DNA of 64,000 bases. Origin: Akebia trifoliata. Lineage: Eukaryota > Streptophyta > Magnoliopsida > Ranunculales > Lardizabalaceae. The notes under the pieces are model-generated. The model saw only the letters and a list, made by a program, of their open reading frames with translations, made no database searches and was not told the DNA's origin. Shown here one piece after another: positions 20,566 to 32,020 of the stretch. The first letter of the stretch is position 1. Every line of letters begins with the position of its first letter. A program made the translations under genes and the position numbers. The stretch lies in NCBI GenBank assembly GCA_017979445.1, contig CM030714.1, positions 42,202,826 to 42,266,825 on the forward strand. Direction: 5' to 3'.

Positions 20566-20894
20566 GGGAAATGTTCATTAACAAATATTTTTCAAAACAT
20601 GGGTTAGAAATTTTGGAATGACTTGATTTTTTATGAGAATGATCTCTACGGTGAGGAAATCATCATCATCAAAAATCAGCTCATTCCAAAACTTTTAACC
20701 CCATCAAAAATGATTTACAAAAAATGAATGATCCACGATTTTTTAACTTGTAAACTGGAGTTAGAAATTTTGGAATGGGCTGATTTTTTATGAGGATGAT
20801 CTCATCATCGTAGAGATCATCCTCACCAAAAATCAGCCCATTCCAAAACCTCTAACCAATGTTTTGCCAAAATGTTTGTTGCTGAACGGGACCC
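20566..20894. mobile_element. MULE-type MITE with perfect 9-bp target duplication (ATACATGAT)
   Basis: The ends GGGAAATGTTCATTAACAAA and the inverted GGGTCCCGTTCAGCAACAAA enclose two hairpin cores like the TA-flanked elements. The 9 bases ATACATGAT are repeated exactly at 20557-20565 and 20895-20903. A 9-bp duplication is the hallmark of Mutator-like transposition. This is the only family member in the window outside a (TA)n tract, so it classifies the others. Its closest relative is 62849-63198. Confidence 0.88.
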
Positions 20895-21500
20895 ATACAT
20901 GATATATTTATCTCAAGCATCCCTAATTTCATATTTTAATGGTTGAGTTTACACGTTTGTTTTTTCATTAATCTACATTACTCCTCGATCATTTTCAAAA
21001 TATTAATAAAAAGTTGAATGATTTATCTTAATACAATGTTTTAAGAACCAAACCAATAAATATATAAAAAATATGATCATATATTGGATGGACCTTGGCT
21101 TAATTTGGCTGGACCAATTTATATTTTGAAAGAATTTTGTAGTTAGTCGTCAGGCACTAATGTGAATATCTATCAAAGAGTATCTGATATTTAAAGAAAA
21201 ATAAATCTTCAATAAAATAATATTTTAAATAGTTAGGTCTCTCTTCTTTTTTTTTCTTATATTAATGGATCTAGTTTAAAATCTAATTAGGTAATTTTCT
21301 TATGCCTCTTTCATGAATTTTTTAGAATCTCAAGGCTCCATGATTGTCCATTTTTGAGATTCTTACAATCAGTTACGTTTTTCAATTGACATCCCATATA
21401 ATAAGACAAACCGTCCTATAGAAGTAGTTAAATATATCTCTCATGAATTAATATCCTATCCTTATTCATACTAAATTATCTTGTATTAGATCTACTCCTA
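20895..21500. other. No gene seen; left of the alignable duplicate
   Basis: AT-rich sequence. Whether it belongs to the duplicated block cannot be told because the matching left-block part lies before the window. Confidence 0.4.
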
Positions 21501-22466
21501 CTCAGATTAAGATAATCTCGAGGAGTAGAATTTTGTCATGATTAGTTTTGTATTTTTACCCATCCAACACACAATTGATGAATATATGCTTTTATATAAA
21601 TAAGTGAGTTAATATGATACCTTCAACCTATCTCAGGATATGAGTGAAAAAGCATCTATGGTTCCTATCCACTTTCATGTCAAGATATGCGATATGAGAT
21701 CCAATCTTGAGTCACTCTAGCACAACTCTATATGAAAATATGTAGTAACAAGATTTACACCACGGTTTTAGAACTTTGTCCAAGACCAATTTGATTGAGG
21801 TAACATGTGACAATCTTGTAGGCAATTAGGCAAGATGGTGAGCATGTATGTCAATCATCACATTGACTTGTTGAAGATTTAAAATGAATTATACATTATT
21901 TTATAATATGGATCGAGTTTATAAAAATAATAAATTTGTCAATGAATTAAATATTTTTGTCAACATAAGATAAGAAAAACAAGGGTAGAGACAAATCCCA
22001 CCTTATGATTAGGTAAGCATGTTTCCTTAAACCTCAACAAATTTTGAATATTAAAGAAACATGTTTATTTGAGAATATTGGAAGTGATCTTATGTTTTAA
22101 ATTTAATGACATGCCCCTAAACTATGGTCATCTCTTATATAATAATAAATAAATAAAAGATCTAAATTAATAAAATATTAACAATCAAATAAATTGATAA
22201 AGTTTTTCATTTGATGGAGTATATTTTTATAATTTAGATTAAACAACTTAATTTATAAAATTGTTAAAAAGGGATTTCAAGTATTTTTTTTTTTCTTAAA
22301 AAAATCTTCAAAAGATTCTTAATTGGTGAATGTTCATCACGTGGGACTTAAATGGTCCATAAAAGTCCCTTCCAGTCATTTTGTCCCATTACCTTGTCTG
22401 AGGAGAGGAGAGGGGATAGGAGAGTTGTTAATTATTTACTAGAACCAGTCGACTCAGCTATCAACA
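21501..22466 (+). repeat. Upstream region of the UGT pseudogene (right block)
   Basis: Collinear with 1-905 and then 1755-1826, with one promoter module, one G-box at 22338-22343 and one leader. The differences from the intact copy are the single module and the unduplicated leader, so this likely shows the older arrangement. Confidence 0.8.
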
Positions 22467-23399
22467 ATGTCTGGAATACTTCATGTAGCTATGTACCCAT
22501 GGTTGGCGATGGGCCATATTATTTTTTTATTTCGTCTAGCCAATAAACTGGCTCAAAGGGGTCATCGAATCTCCTTCTTTATACCATGTAAAACCCAATC
22601 CAAAATAGAACCTTTCAACCTTCACCCGGATCTCATCCAGTTTATCCCCGTTGCGATCCCTCATGTAGATGGACTTGTAAAAGGTGCAGAGACCACCAAT
22701 GATATTCCACCCAATATGATTCCCCTCATCGCTAAAGCCCTGGACCGCACCCAGAACGATATTGAAGGTTCTTTGCGTGATCTAAAGCCTGATTTAGTGT
22801 TCTTTGATGTCGCCTACTGGATTCCTTATTAACTAACCGACTCGGCATCAAGTCTGTTTATTACCACATCCCCAGCATGATAATTATTGCTTATTGCCTA
22901 GTTCCTGTTCGTGTACAAAATGAGGAAAATCATCCAGTAGAGGTCCTACTCATGCAACAACCTAAAGGCTTTCCACCTTCCACTGTCAAGCTCCGACTCC
23001 ATTAAGTCCGTAGCTTGATTCGTTGTGATGGTGAAGAAGAGTTTGGTGATGGGATGGCATATGAGAAGCGTCACATGATATCCTTTTCAGAATGCACTGC
23101 AATTTCATTCAGAGCATGCCGAGAGATCGAGGGACCTTTCTATGATTACCTCAAAACCCAATATTGCAAGCCAATGTTTTTAGCTGGGCCTGTCTTTTCG
23201 GACCCACTAACAACTCCGTTGGAACAACGGTGGGATAAGTGGCTTGGTAAACACAAGGCAGGTTCCGTAGTGTACTGTTCGTTTGGGAGTGAATCACTAC
23301 GTGAAAATCCCAAATTTGCATTAAAAAATTTGTTGGGCCTGGCCCGTCGAATTTTAAAATCCAAAATCCGCGGCCCGTGGACGACGTTTTATACCTAAT

Positions 23400-23830
23400 T
23401 TATAATATGCCTCTCATTGTTTCTCTCCCTCTCTCACTGTTTCTTTGCCTCTCTCACTCTCTCATCGATCGATCGTCTCTCACAGTCTCTCATCGATCGA
23501 TCGTCTCTCTCTCTCACAGTCATCGATCGATCGTCTCTCTCTCTCACAGTCATCAATCGATCGATTGCCTCTTACGGTCTCTCTCTCTCACAATCTCTAT
23601 CACAGTCATTGATCGATTGATCGCCTCTCACGGTCTCTAACTTTCTCACAGTGACTCTCTCGATCGATCGACCTCGTTTTTTCATTCGTTTTCTCGATCG
23701 ATCGACCACTCCATCAGTCGATTGACCTCTCTATCTATCTCTCACAGTCTCTTTCTCGATCGATCTGTATCCCTCGATAGATCTCATCTCCCACTCTATT
23801 TGATCGATCGATCTCCTAGATCAGAAACAA
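23400..23830. repeat. CT-rich minisatellite with ATCGATCGAT words
   Basis: Units of roughly 30 bp combine CTCTCACAGT with CATCGATCGATCGT, repeated several times and decaying to the right. It lies in the CACTA left arm. The serine/leucine-rich frames over it are repeat artefacts. Confidence 0.8.
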
Positions 23831-23851
23831 GTTTTGGTCCATTTATAAGAA

Positions 23852-24098
23852 GTGAATAGGAAATTAGATCAACTGAATTTGATAGAAACAAGTGTTGGGA
23901 GTGGAAATGAGGATCAGAACGAATATCAGTGTGCAATTCTTGAAATCCCTAATTTTTCTGTTGGAATGGAAGTGCGAATTGAAGAATTGAAGATGGAGTT
24001 GTTTAGAGACAACGTGAGTATGATCAGATTGTGCGCAATTGGTGGATCAGGGAAGACTACATTGGCTGCTAAGCTTTGTCGAGACGAACAAGTGAAAG
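23852..24098 (+). pseudogene. Captured exon of an NLR resistance gene (NB-ARC P-loop)
   Basis: An open frame of about 82 codons ends at a splice donor (GTGAAAG followed by GTATAT at 24099). It contains VGMEVRIEELKMEL, then MIRLCAIGGSGKTTLAAKLC, the nucleotide-binding P-loop, and DEQVKG. The pre-P-loop word and the donor right after the P-loop exon fit RPW8-type (ADR1/NRG1-like) NLR genes. Nothing of the RPW8, ARC or LRR parts is present. It is a captured fragment, not a gene. Confidence 0.75.
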
Positions 24099-24656
24099 GT
24101 ATATCTATCTATTCAAAACTCACATTGAACATTTTTTTTTTAACTTATGGTTATATGATTTTTCTTAGTAGATTAAAAAATTGAACATTGAATTTTATAC
24201 ACAATTGAATCGTGGTGAACATCCTTATTTTTCATCTAAATTACATAATTACAATTGTTTTATTTGATTATTAACTTTATTGTTTGGTTTAATCTTGTCT
24301 TATTACTGATTTATGAAATTTGCATTTACTTTGGGGGTTCCTTTGTTTGCTTGGTTAATATATTGTTAAGACTATATGATCTATTTAGAGCTTACCTTGT
24401 TAGATGAATCTATGTGTGGTGGCATAGTAAAAACAATTTGCACTTTAGGAGTGAGAGGGGTCTAGCGATTCCATCGGCATTTATGGTTAAACATGATTTT
24501 AATGATAAACTAATAGTATAACACTTATTTACCTTTCTCTTTTGAAGTTTGATAAGTTAACATTTCCCTTTGTTTCATCCATAATGATTTGGAAAGAAAT
24601 TACTAAAAGAACTAACCCTTAAACTCTTTCATTCACATATATTCTTTAGTATGTGA

Positions 24657-24845
24657 ATCCCCTTTGGCATTGACAAGGTCAAAAGCTTTAGAGAGCCACA
24701 AGAAGAAACTAGAATAGTTTCAAATTTACTAACAGTCATGTCAGAAATTGAAGGAATGGACCCATTCGACGACTTTTGTGGTCACCTTCACTTAACCAAG
24801 TGGGATCTGAACTACGATTCAGATCAATTCTTATGGAAATCTTGA
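24657..24845 (+). other. Open stretch of ~62 codons in the CACTA interior, origin unknown
   Basis: A stop-free frame with no early ATG reads IPFGIDKVKSFREP, then MSEIEGMDPFDDFCGH and KWDLNYDSDQF before TGA. Its composition is protein-like rather than repeat-like, which suggests another captured exon. I do not recognise the family. Confidence 0.3.
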
Positions 24846-26016
24846 TGAGTAATGGTAGAGAAAGCCAAAAAGCAAAGGCAAACTTGCCCATACTCTATCT
24901 CACATTCTCCCACCACCTTTTCCTTTGACCTCAACTGTGGGGAGCTCATTAGATTATTTTTGGTCTTCTTTAGTGCAAGGACAGGTTAACCTTATTTATT
25001 CACATGCTCCAAATCTCTGTGTGTGTGCGTGCCACCATTCCAAACCCTTTGGTTGCATCCATTTTGCTATACAACATCAGGCTTGGACACTTCCTTGATC
25101 ATTATGATATAGTTTTTGAACTTTTTATTAACAAAGAATGGTTATCAAGTTTTTTTTTTTTTTTGAGAAGTAATGGTTATCAAGTTTATTTTACTAGGAT
25201 TTTGATGTAGATGCCAGATTAACACCCCCCTTTTAAGTTCTTCCTAGGACTTCAAAAATGATTGCCCTTTTCTTGTTTCTTGCCCTGGGATATTAACTAG
25301 CTTGCCTGAATCTAAAGCCGTGGATGAGTGAAATCCATTCTGATCAGTTTACTTTTTTAAGCATATAAATAAGATTTTTTTTTTGGTCGGGGGGGCCTTG
25401 AACAGGTCAAAATGTTGCTAGACCACAACCAGGAAGATATCTAGATCTAGTGTTGAAATATATGCAGAAAATACTCGTTTGCAGGTGCTGGTATCTCTAT
25501 TGGTAACTAACTACAGTCAAAACCAACCAATCCCATCACTAATAGACAACCTCTAACCAGTGGCTGCTCTTAGATGTTCACAAGAATGATATTCGAGGAA
25601 TTGTCCCTCACCCACACACCAGTAATGGAGAACAAAATGTGGTGGTTTGCACATCGTACTTCAAAGATCAATTATGACAACAATGAGTGTCAATCATATA
25701 AAAGATTTTTCTCTTTCCCATCTTTTCAGTCATCTGTTCTTTTGTCTTTATGTGTGTAATACTATGTGCTATCCCTGAACAGTGGTGGAACTTTTGTTTT
25801 CCACCTTGGTATTGTTGCTGTCTTCGAGAATGAATCCTCCATTGTAGGTAGACAACTGAAATGTGATGAACAATGATCATTAACCAAAAACACCAAATCT
25901 AGAATAAAGTCTCTCATCTCTCTCCAAAACAGAATGTAACTCAAACCCTACAACCATCACTCTAGAATGGTATAGTTTATATAGAAAAAATTGTTGCACA
26001 AAATTAATTATTTATA
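24846..26016. other. CACTA interior without recognised genes
   Basis: AT-rich sequence between the captured fragments. Short open frames such as 25574-25759 have no recognisable motif and no splice context. Confidence 0.4.
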
Positions 26017-27078
26017 GTGAAAACCTTCAATGTGACCTCTTACAAGAACATCGAACGGTCGAAGATTGCGTTCGATGTGCCCAAAATGGAAGCGGAGTAC
26101 GTAGATGGTGTGATGAGGCTGTATGCTACGGTGGTGTTGCCAAAGAACATGGCGGGGGTGACGGTGAATCAAGTGTGGCAGGTGGGGTCATCTGTCACTA
26201 ATGGAATTCCTAATGTCCATGGATTTGGAGACGATAATTTGGGTTCGAAAGGAACACTTGATTTAATGAGTGGGCAGAGCAATAGTACCCAAAGTAGAGG
26301 AGGAAATTCAAATCTCAAAAAGAGGAATATAAGTTGTTTTTTTATGCTTAATTTTGTTTATTTGTGGTTTTTGTTACTTATTGGTTTCCTTGTTATATGA
26401 TCTTAAAAAAAAAAAAAACTAATTTGTATTGTTTTTTTTTGGCAGATTCATGGAATTCTGAATGCAGTGAGTTGGGGAATTTTGTTTCCAATTGGAGCCA
26501 TATTTGCTAGGTATCTCAGGACATTCAAGTCAGCAGATCCAGTTTGGTTTTATCTTCATATCTTTTGTCAGAGTTCTTCCTATGTTATTGGAGTTGCCGG
26601 ATGGACTACTGGTCTTCAGCTCGAGGCCAATTCGAAGGGTTTGGTATACAAATCTCATCGGAATATTGGGATCACTCTCTTTTGTTTCGCAACATTGCAG
26701 GTAATTATAATTGTTCCTAATTTGTTCATTGTTTTTTATTTTAGGCACATTTTCTTAATCAATCATAACGAGTTTATAATTCTTTGTGTTGTGCAGATTT
26801 TCGCATTGTACCTAAGGCCAAAGAAGGAGCACAAGTACAGGATTTACTAGAATTTTTACCACCATATTGTTGGATACTCCATCCTTGTTCTTGGTATCGT
26901 CAACGTGTTTAAAGGTCTAGACATGTTGGATCCAGCTAAAATGTGGAAAACAGCTTATATTGTGGTATTGTGTGTATTGGGTGGGATTGCATTAGTGTTG
27001 GAAGTTACGACATGGATCGTTGTTCTGAAGAGGAAATCCGAGGCATCCACCGAACCTTATGATGGGAATGGCCAGTAA
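26017..27078 (+). pseudogene. Captured 3' part of a DOMON/cytochrome b561 gene (three exons)
   Basis: Exon 1 (26017-26328) begins inside the DOMON domain (VTSYKNIERSKIAFDVP, VNQVWQVGSSVTNG). Exons 2 (26446-26700) and 3 (26797-27078) give the b561 membrane domain ([47 protein letters not shown]) and the native stop. The putative haem His residues are kept. Damage: the first intron's donor reads ATAAGT instead of GTAAGT, and a Trp codon became TAG at 26848. The N-terminal signal peptide and most of DOMON are missing. These plasma-membrane proteins move electrons from ascorbate; this copy cannot. Confidence 0.9.
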
Positions 27079-27487
27079 CAACCACTCACAGTTTGATCGA
27101 CAACAAGATTGCAGGGCCACATATAGTATTGAGGAGAGTTGGTTCTCTTACAGTTTGTCTATAAAGTTACTTCTTAGGCTTTCTCTTAGGTATCTCTTAG
27201 AATCTATTATTGCTTCTTCAATTGTTTGTGTTTTGTGTTCTAAATTAAATCAGGAGTGTGACATAAATAGTTGTATATATATCATATACTGCTTTATTGT
27301 CAGTTATTTGTAGCTTTGACAGAATTTTCGATCTTAATAAAGAGGTTTACATGTATATTAATTTTGGGTTATTTAGTTTAGTTTTGAGCTTGTTTTATGA
27401 ATTTTTTTTTTTTAATGATTTTTTTTATATTATTTCGTTCATTGTGATTAGTGAATTAGAAGACCGTGTTATTGTTTGTTAAACCTC

Positions 27488-27665
27488 CAAATTTGACGGT
27501 CATACTTTATGGATTTTTTTTTTTGTTTTTTTTAAGTCCATTCTCCAATAATTTGATAGGCCAAGGCCGTCAAAAAAAAATTCTACAAGAGAATATTTGA
27601 CGGGCATATTTGACGGGAGGGTCCGTCAAATTTCTCAAAATTTGACGGGCTAAGACCGTCAAATA
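27488..27665. repeat. CACTA subterminal repeats (TTTGACGG)
   Basis: Seven TTTGACGG or inverted CCGTCAAA words lie within 180 bp of the right end, in both orientations. Such arrays are the transposase binding sites in CACTA elements. The left end has only a weak CCCGTCGAA near 23342. Confidence 0.85.
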
Positions 27666-28239
27666 TGAGCCTTTTTCACATAGTGAATGTGTGATGAACA
27701 AGGATCAGTTTGAGGAATTGTTACTTGGTTTTGAGTTAATGGGTTTGCCATTCTTGATGGCTTTAAAACCACCACAAGGAATTGAGAATATTAAAGCCGC
27801 GTTGCCAGAGGGGTTCGAAAACAGGGTGGAAGGAAGAGGTGTGATCACCAGTGAATGGATGCAGCAGCAATTGATACTAGCGCATCCATCAGTGGGATGT
27901 TTTGTGACCCAATGTGGGGCAGGATCTATATGTGAGGCCTTGACGAATGAATGCCAACTGGTGTTGTTGCCAAATTCAGGGGATCAAATTCTTCATGCAA
28001 AGCTACTGAGTGGGGATCTCAAGGTTGGAGTGGAGATTGACAAGGGAGAAGAAGATGGGTTGTTTACAAGGGAGTGTGTGTGCAAAGCAATTAAGTTGGT
28101 GATGGATGAAGAAAGCCAAGTAGGTAGAGAAGTGAGAGCTAATCATGCTAAGTTGAGGGGGATTTTGTTAAGTGAGGGCTTTGAATCTTCATACATTGAT
28201 AGTTTTATCAAGAACTTGCAAGATCTCTGCTCAAGCTAA

Positions 28240-29409
28240 TTGTGTGTGTGTGTTTTGGCGCAACATCATCCAAGTCCCATTATTATACATATGGGTTCCA
28301 ATCTATCATTGTGTAATAATTCTATTTGGGAACATCTATGATTTTGCAAATTGTGAATGTCATCGTTCAATTGATTGTTTACCTTTTAGGAAATGCTTGT
28401 TCGTCAATTTATTCAAAATAAACTGGTGTAATGATTTTCTAACTCGACTCTGATAGAAAAACTAGAAAACTCACTGACGTGGCTTGATTTTTCCCTTGGG
28501 ATTCACAACTGTACATCCCCGTAAATCTGTGCAGTTGTGTATCCCAAGGGGAAAAATTCTATGATTCTTGCCCATGAAGTGAGTTTTTGAGTTATTGTCA
28601 AACTTTGTTAGGGTAATTTTAACCCGAGTCGTGCTGGGGTGACACAGGATTTACTGCAATTCTCACAATTCTGACGTGGAGATGTGTACATAACCATAGA
28701 TGATCTTTCCTCGTATTGCGTGAAAACACATTTTCAGTTATGTGCTCATCCCACGTCAGAATTGTGAGAATCGCAATACATATCCTGTGTCACCTCATCA
28801 TTTTCATTTTTATCCTAGTGATTGTTTGCTCACAGCGCAACACCATTGTGACATGTACTCATAGCAATAAGAGAAGAACTCTCTTTACTGCCCATAATTA
28901 AAAAACGAAATTTCCTCATTACATCACGAAAAAATATTACAATTACTCATAAATCTAAGATTCACCAATCATATATACCCACGTGTATTGAATGGATTTC
29001 CTAATTTACAAAATTACCATTGTATGCTTAACGTGGTAAGCAATGACGAGTATGTGAGCAAAAATTCTGCGAGCAAAAAAAGACTCATTAGATCACCTTG
29101 TGGCATTAAAAGAAAATCTGGGGTCCACCAATCAAAAGTTCCCACGTGTATCGAATAGCATTCCTAATTCATTAAAGTATCCCTATTAGTTATAAAACTA
29201 CCCTTGTATGCTTGACATGGCAAGCACCGAGGAGTCTGTAAGCAAAAAGTGACTCCACGATCCAATACCACAGTATTGTAGATGACAAAATTCTATGAAT
29301 TTTACACAAAAAAAAAAAAATTATCTTTCACCGTTGAATTTTAATTTGAAATTTGTGTGAAATTTGCGTCCTCACACACACACACACACATAGATATATA
29401 TATATATAT
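28240..29409. other. Right-block copy of the UGT 3' flank and fold-back elements
   Basis: Collinear with 3207-4401: (TG)n, the two fold-backs (about 28450-28600 and 28636-28812), the internal repeat and the (CA)n/(TA)n tract. Differences are small indels. No gene is seen. Confidence 0.7.
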
Positions 29410-29758
29410 GGGGAGCAGTTCAACGGCCCTAAAGTTTGCCAAACATTTTTCAAAACATGGGTTAGAAACTTTGGAACGAACTGATTCTTTATGAGGATGA
29501 TCTCTACGGTGAAGAAATCATCCTTTCCAAAAATCAGCTCATTTTGAAATTTCTAACCCTAATTTACAAATTGAAGAATCGTGGACCGTCCAATTTTTGT
29601 AAATCACTTTTGATGGGGTTAGAAGTTTTGAAATAGGCTGATTTTCGGTGAGGATGATCTCCTCATAGAGACATCCTCACAAAAAATCAGTTCATTCCAA
29701 AAATTTTAACCCATGTTTTGAAAAATGTTTGACAAACTTTAGGGTTGCTAAACCGCTC

Positions 29759-29760
<2 letters not shown>
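29410..29760. mobile_element. MULE-type MITE, right-block copy of element a
   Basis: Same ends (GGGGAGCAGTTCAACGG and inverted GGGAGCGGTTTAGCAA) and hairpin cores as 4402-4750. It is followed by about 77 bp of pure (TA)n where the left block holds elements b and c. Confidence 0.8.

Positions 29761-29837
<77 letters not shown>
29761..29837. repeat. Long (TA)n tract, empty site of elements b and c
   Basis: About 77 bp of alternating TA join element a directly to element d. In the left block the same position holds two elements and three TA tracts. Confidence 0.85.
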
Positions 29838-29841
<4 letters not shown>

Positions 29842-30224
29842 GGGGCGATTCAAGGGACATATGTAAAAACAATGGTTTTTCAAAATATGGGTTAGAGATT
29901 TTGGATTGAGTTGATTTTTTGCGAGGATAGTCACTATGGTGAGAAGATCATCTCACAAAAAATCAACTCAATCTGAAACTTCTAAATCCATCAAAAGTGA
30001 TTTACAAATTATTAACAAAAAATCAACGATCCACATTCTAAATCACTTTTAATGGGGTTAGAAGTTTCAGATTGGACTAATTTTTTTTGTCGAATGATCT
30101 TCCCATCATAAAGATCATCTTAACAAAAAATCAGTCAATCCAAAACTTCTAACCTATATTTTGAAAATTTATTAATGTTACATTGTTTTAACATATGTTT
30201 TTTCATGTCCCTTAATCCGTACCT
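29838..30224. mobile_element. MULE-type MITE, right-block copy of element d
   Basis: The left end GGGGGCGATTCAAGGGACAT and the order of arms match 5630-6010. The right end has a small extra segment (TATGTTTTTTCATGTCC). Confidence 0.7.
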
Positions 30225-30237
30225 TATATATATATAA

Positions 30238-30866
30238 GGGGTAGTGTTCAAAAGTCAAAATTATAGTCTAAGTGTTTTGTCTTACATGGGTAAGAATCTC
30301 GGAATGGACAGACTTTTTGTGAAAATGATCTCTATGGTGATTAGATCATCCTCACAAAAATCAGCCCATCAAGAAACTTCTAACCTCATGTTAACAATGT
30401 AATAAAGACTACAATTGGTATAAAATGAAATTTGAACTGCAAAGAAAAGGTGGCTTTCTAATAATTGCTTTCAGGGTGAAAGTAATTGAAGATTTTAAGT
30501 ACAGCCAAAGTATCTCAAGAAGTTACCTAATGGATGATGTATATGCAGAACAAAATTACAACCCCCAGTTTAGCCAATTAAAAGTAAATACAAACCAAAA
30601 TACCCACCAAAAAACCACTATAGATCAGAACCCCATCAATGCTCCATAGATCCAGTCCTTTTTCTTGCAACTGATGGTCCAGCATCAACCGAAATTTTTG
30701 TAAATAATTTTTTTAATAAAGTGAATAATAATAAATGCAGTTAATCGGAGATACTTAATACGGAAAAAAAAAAAAAATTAAGATTCCAGGGTTACCACTA
30801 AACACAAGTTCACAATCGATTTGATTTAACCAATTGATCAACATTACCATGGCCAAAAATCAGCCT
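30238..30866. mobile_element. Right-block copy of composite element e
   Basis: Collinear with 6021-6650, including the non-palindromic interior. The interior frame (30425-30649) differs from the left one at few codons, which is no more than the surrounding non-coding identity explains. Confidence 0.5.
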
Positions 30867-30885
30867 TATATATATATACATATAT

Positions 30886-31268
30886 GGGAGCCGCTTGGGT
30901 GCCAACTATTTGTCTTACATGGGTTAGAAGTTTTGGAATGGGCTGATTTCTGATGAAGATGATTTGCGTGACGAGGAGATCATCATCACCAAAAATCAGC
31001 CTATTCTGAAACTTCTAACCCCATCAAAAGTGGTTTACGAAAAATGGATAGTTCACGATTTTTCAACTCGTAAACATGGGGTTAGAAGTTTCAGAATGGG
31101 CTGACTTTTTGTGAAGATGATCTCCTCATTGGCCAACACATTTTTTCCTACATGGTTTAGAAGTTTCAAAATGGGCTGACTTTTGGTAAAGATGATCTCA
31201 TTCTGAAACTTCTAAACCATGTAGGAAAAAATGTGTTGGCCAAATAGTTGATGCCTGAACAGGACCCT
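30886..31268. mobile_element. MULE-type MITE, right-block copy of element f
   Basis: The ends GGGAGCCGCTTGGGTGCC and inverted GGGTCCTGTTCAGGCATC match 6671-7048. It is followed by (TA)n and element h, without element g. Confidence 0.75.
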
Positions 31269-31283
31269 ATATATATATATATA

Positions 31284-31505
31284 GGATTGGGATCTATTGA
31301 CTCCTAAGAATGACTTATGAAAAAAACGTAATCCCAACCTTTTAAATGCAAAATCCAATGGTTGAGATTTATGAGTATTTTGATAATACAAATCTCAAAG
31401 ACAATTATCCCAAGGATAGATCTTATCCATTGGATTTTGCATTTAAAAGGTTGGGATTATGTGTTTTTTTCATGAGTCATTCTTAGGAGTCAAGAGATCC
31501 TGACC
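31284..31505. mobile_element. Right-block copy of fold-back element h
   Basis: Same arms as 7453-7675 (GGATTGGGATCTATTGACTC), TA-flanked on both sides. Confidence 0.68.
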
Positions 31506-31514
31506 ATATATATA

Positions 31515-31986
31515 TATATACTAGAGTTCACCCATGCCTATGGCACAACCATCATCTCTCGAGTTTAGGGGGTAAAAGCGAAAAAAATAAAGTTAGAGGG
31601 GTATTATTATCATAAAAAAAATTGAGATTAAAAGTGTAAAAAATGAAAAACAATAAAGTGGGTAAAAAATGAAATATAATATAATTAGAGAAGGTGAAGA
31701 ACAAATAAAATAAAGTGGGTCCCAAAAAACTATAACTTGATGGAAGGGTATTATTAAAAAAAATTGAGATTAAAGGAGTAAGAGATGAAAAACAATAAAG
31801 TGAATTAAAGGGGCAAAAGTAAAAATATAGTAAAGTTAGTGGGGCATCTTCTTTCACATTAAGGGGGTAAAGAATAAAGGAAATAAAGTTGGTCTCATGA
31901 CACTATAGCTTGATGGGAGGTCTAACCCACAAAACTGTAAATGATTGGACGTTTGTGTCACGTACAACTGTTCCAACTCAGTTGTG

Positions 31987-32018
<32 letters not shown>
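31515..32018. other. Purine-rich repeat tract, right-block copy
   Basis: Corresponds to 7676-8267 with one internal unit fewer, and ends in a (TA)n of about 30 bp that is the empty site of element i. No gene is seen; the minus-strand frame 31552-31857 is a low-complexity artefact. Confidence 0.5.

Positions 32019-32020
<2 letters not shown>

Larger units (their letters stand above)
23295..27685. mobile_element. CACTA (EnSpm-type) transposon, 4391 bp, carrying host gene fragments
   Basis: The ends are CACTACGTGAAAA and, inverted, CACTATGTGAAAA. The 3-bp target AAT is duplicated at 23292-23294 and 27686-27688, the standard CACTA footprint, and removing the insert restores the UGT codon order. 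Subterminal TTTGACGG repeats crowd the right end; the left end has only a degenerate form. No transposase is present, so it is non-autonomous. Inside are an NLR exon and three exons of a cytochrome b561 gene, both on the plus strand. Confidence 0.95.
22467..28239 (+). pseudogene. UGT79-type glycosyltransferase pseudogene split by a CACTA transposon
   Basis: Part 1 (22467-23294) and part 2 (27689-28239) together align over the full length of the intact copy. Lesions: a one-base loss near 22826 shifts the frame and gives TAA at 22830-22832; a GAA codon became TAA near 23005 (CCATTAAGTC); the 4391-bp element enters after the codons for F-G-S-E. In the PSPG box the usual HCG is QCG, so the donor-binding His is lost too. 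Part 2 remains open to the normal stop. Outside the lesions identity is high, so silencing of this copy is fairly recent. Confidence 0.93.

Noticed and set aside
23377..23640. Ser/Leu-rich frames in two registers
   Set aside because: They come from the CT-rich minisatellite with ATCGATCGAT words in the CACTA arm.
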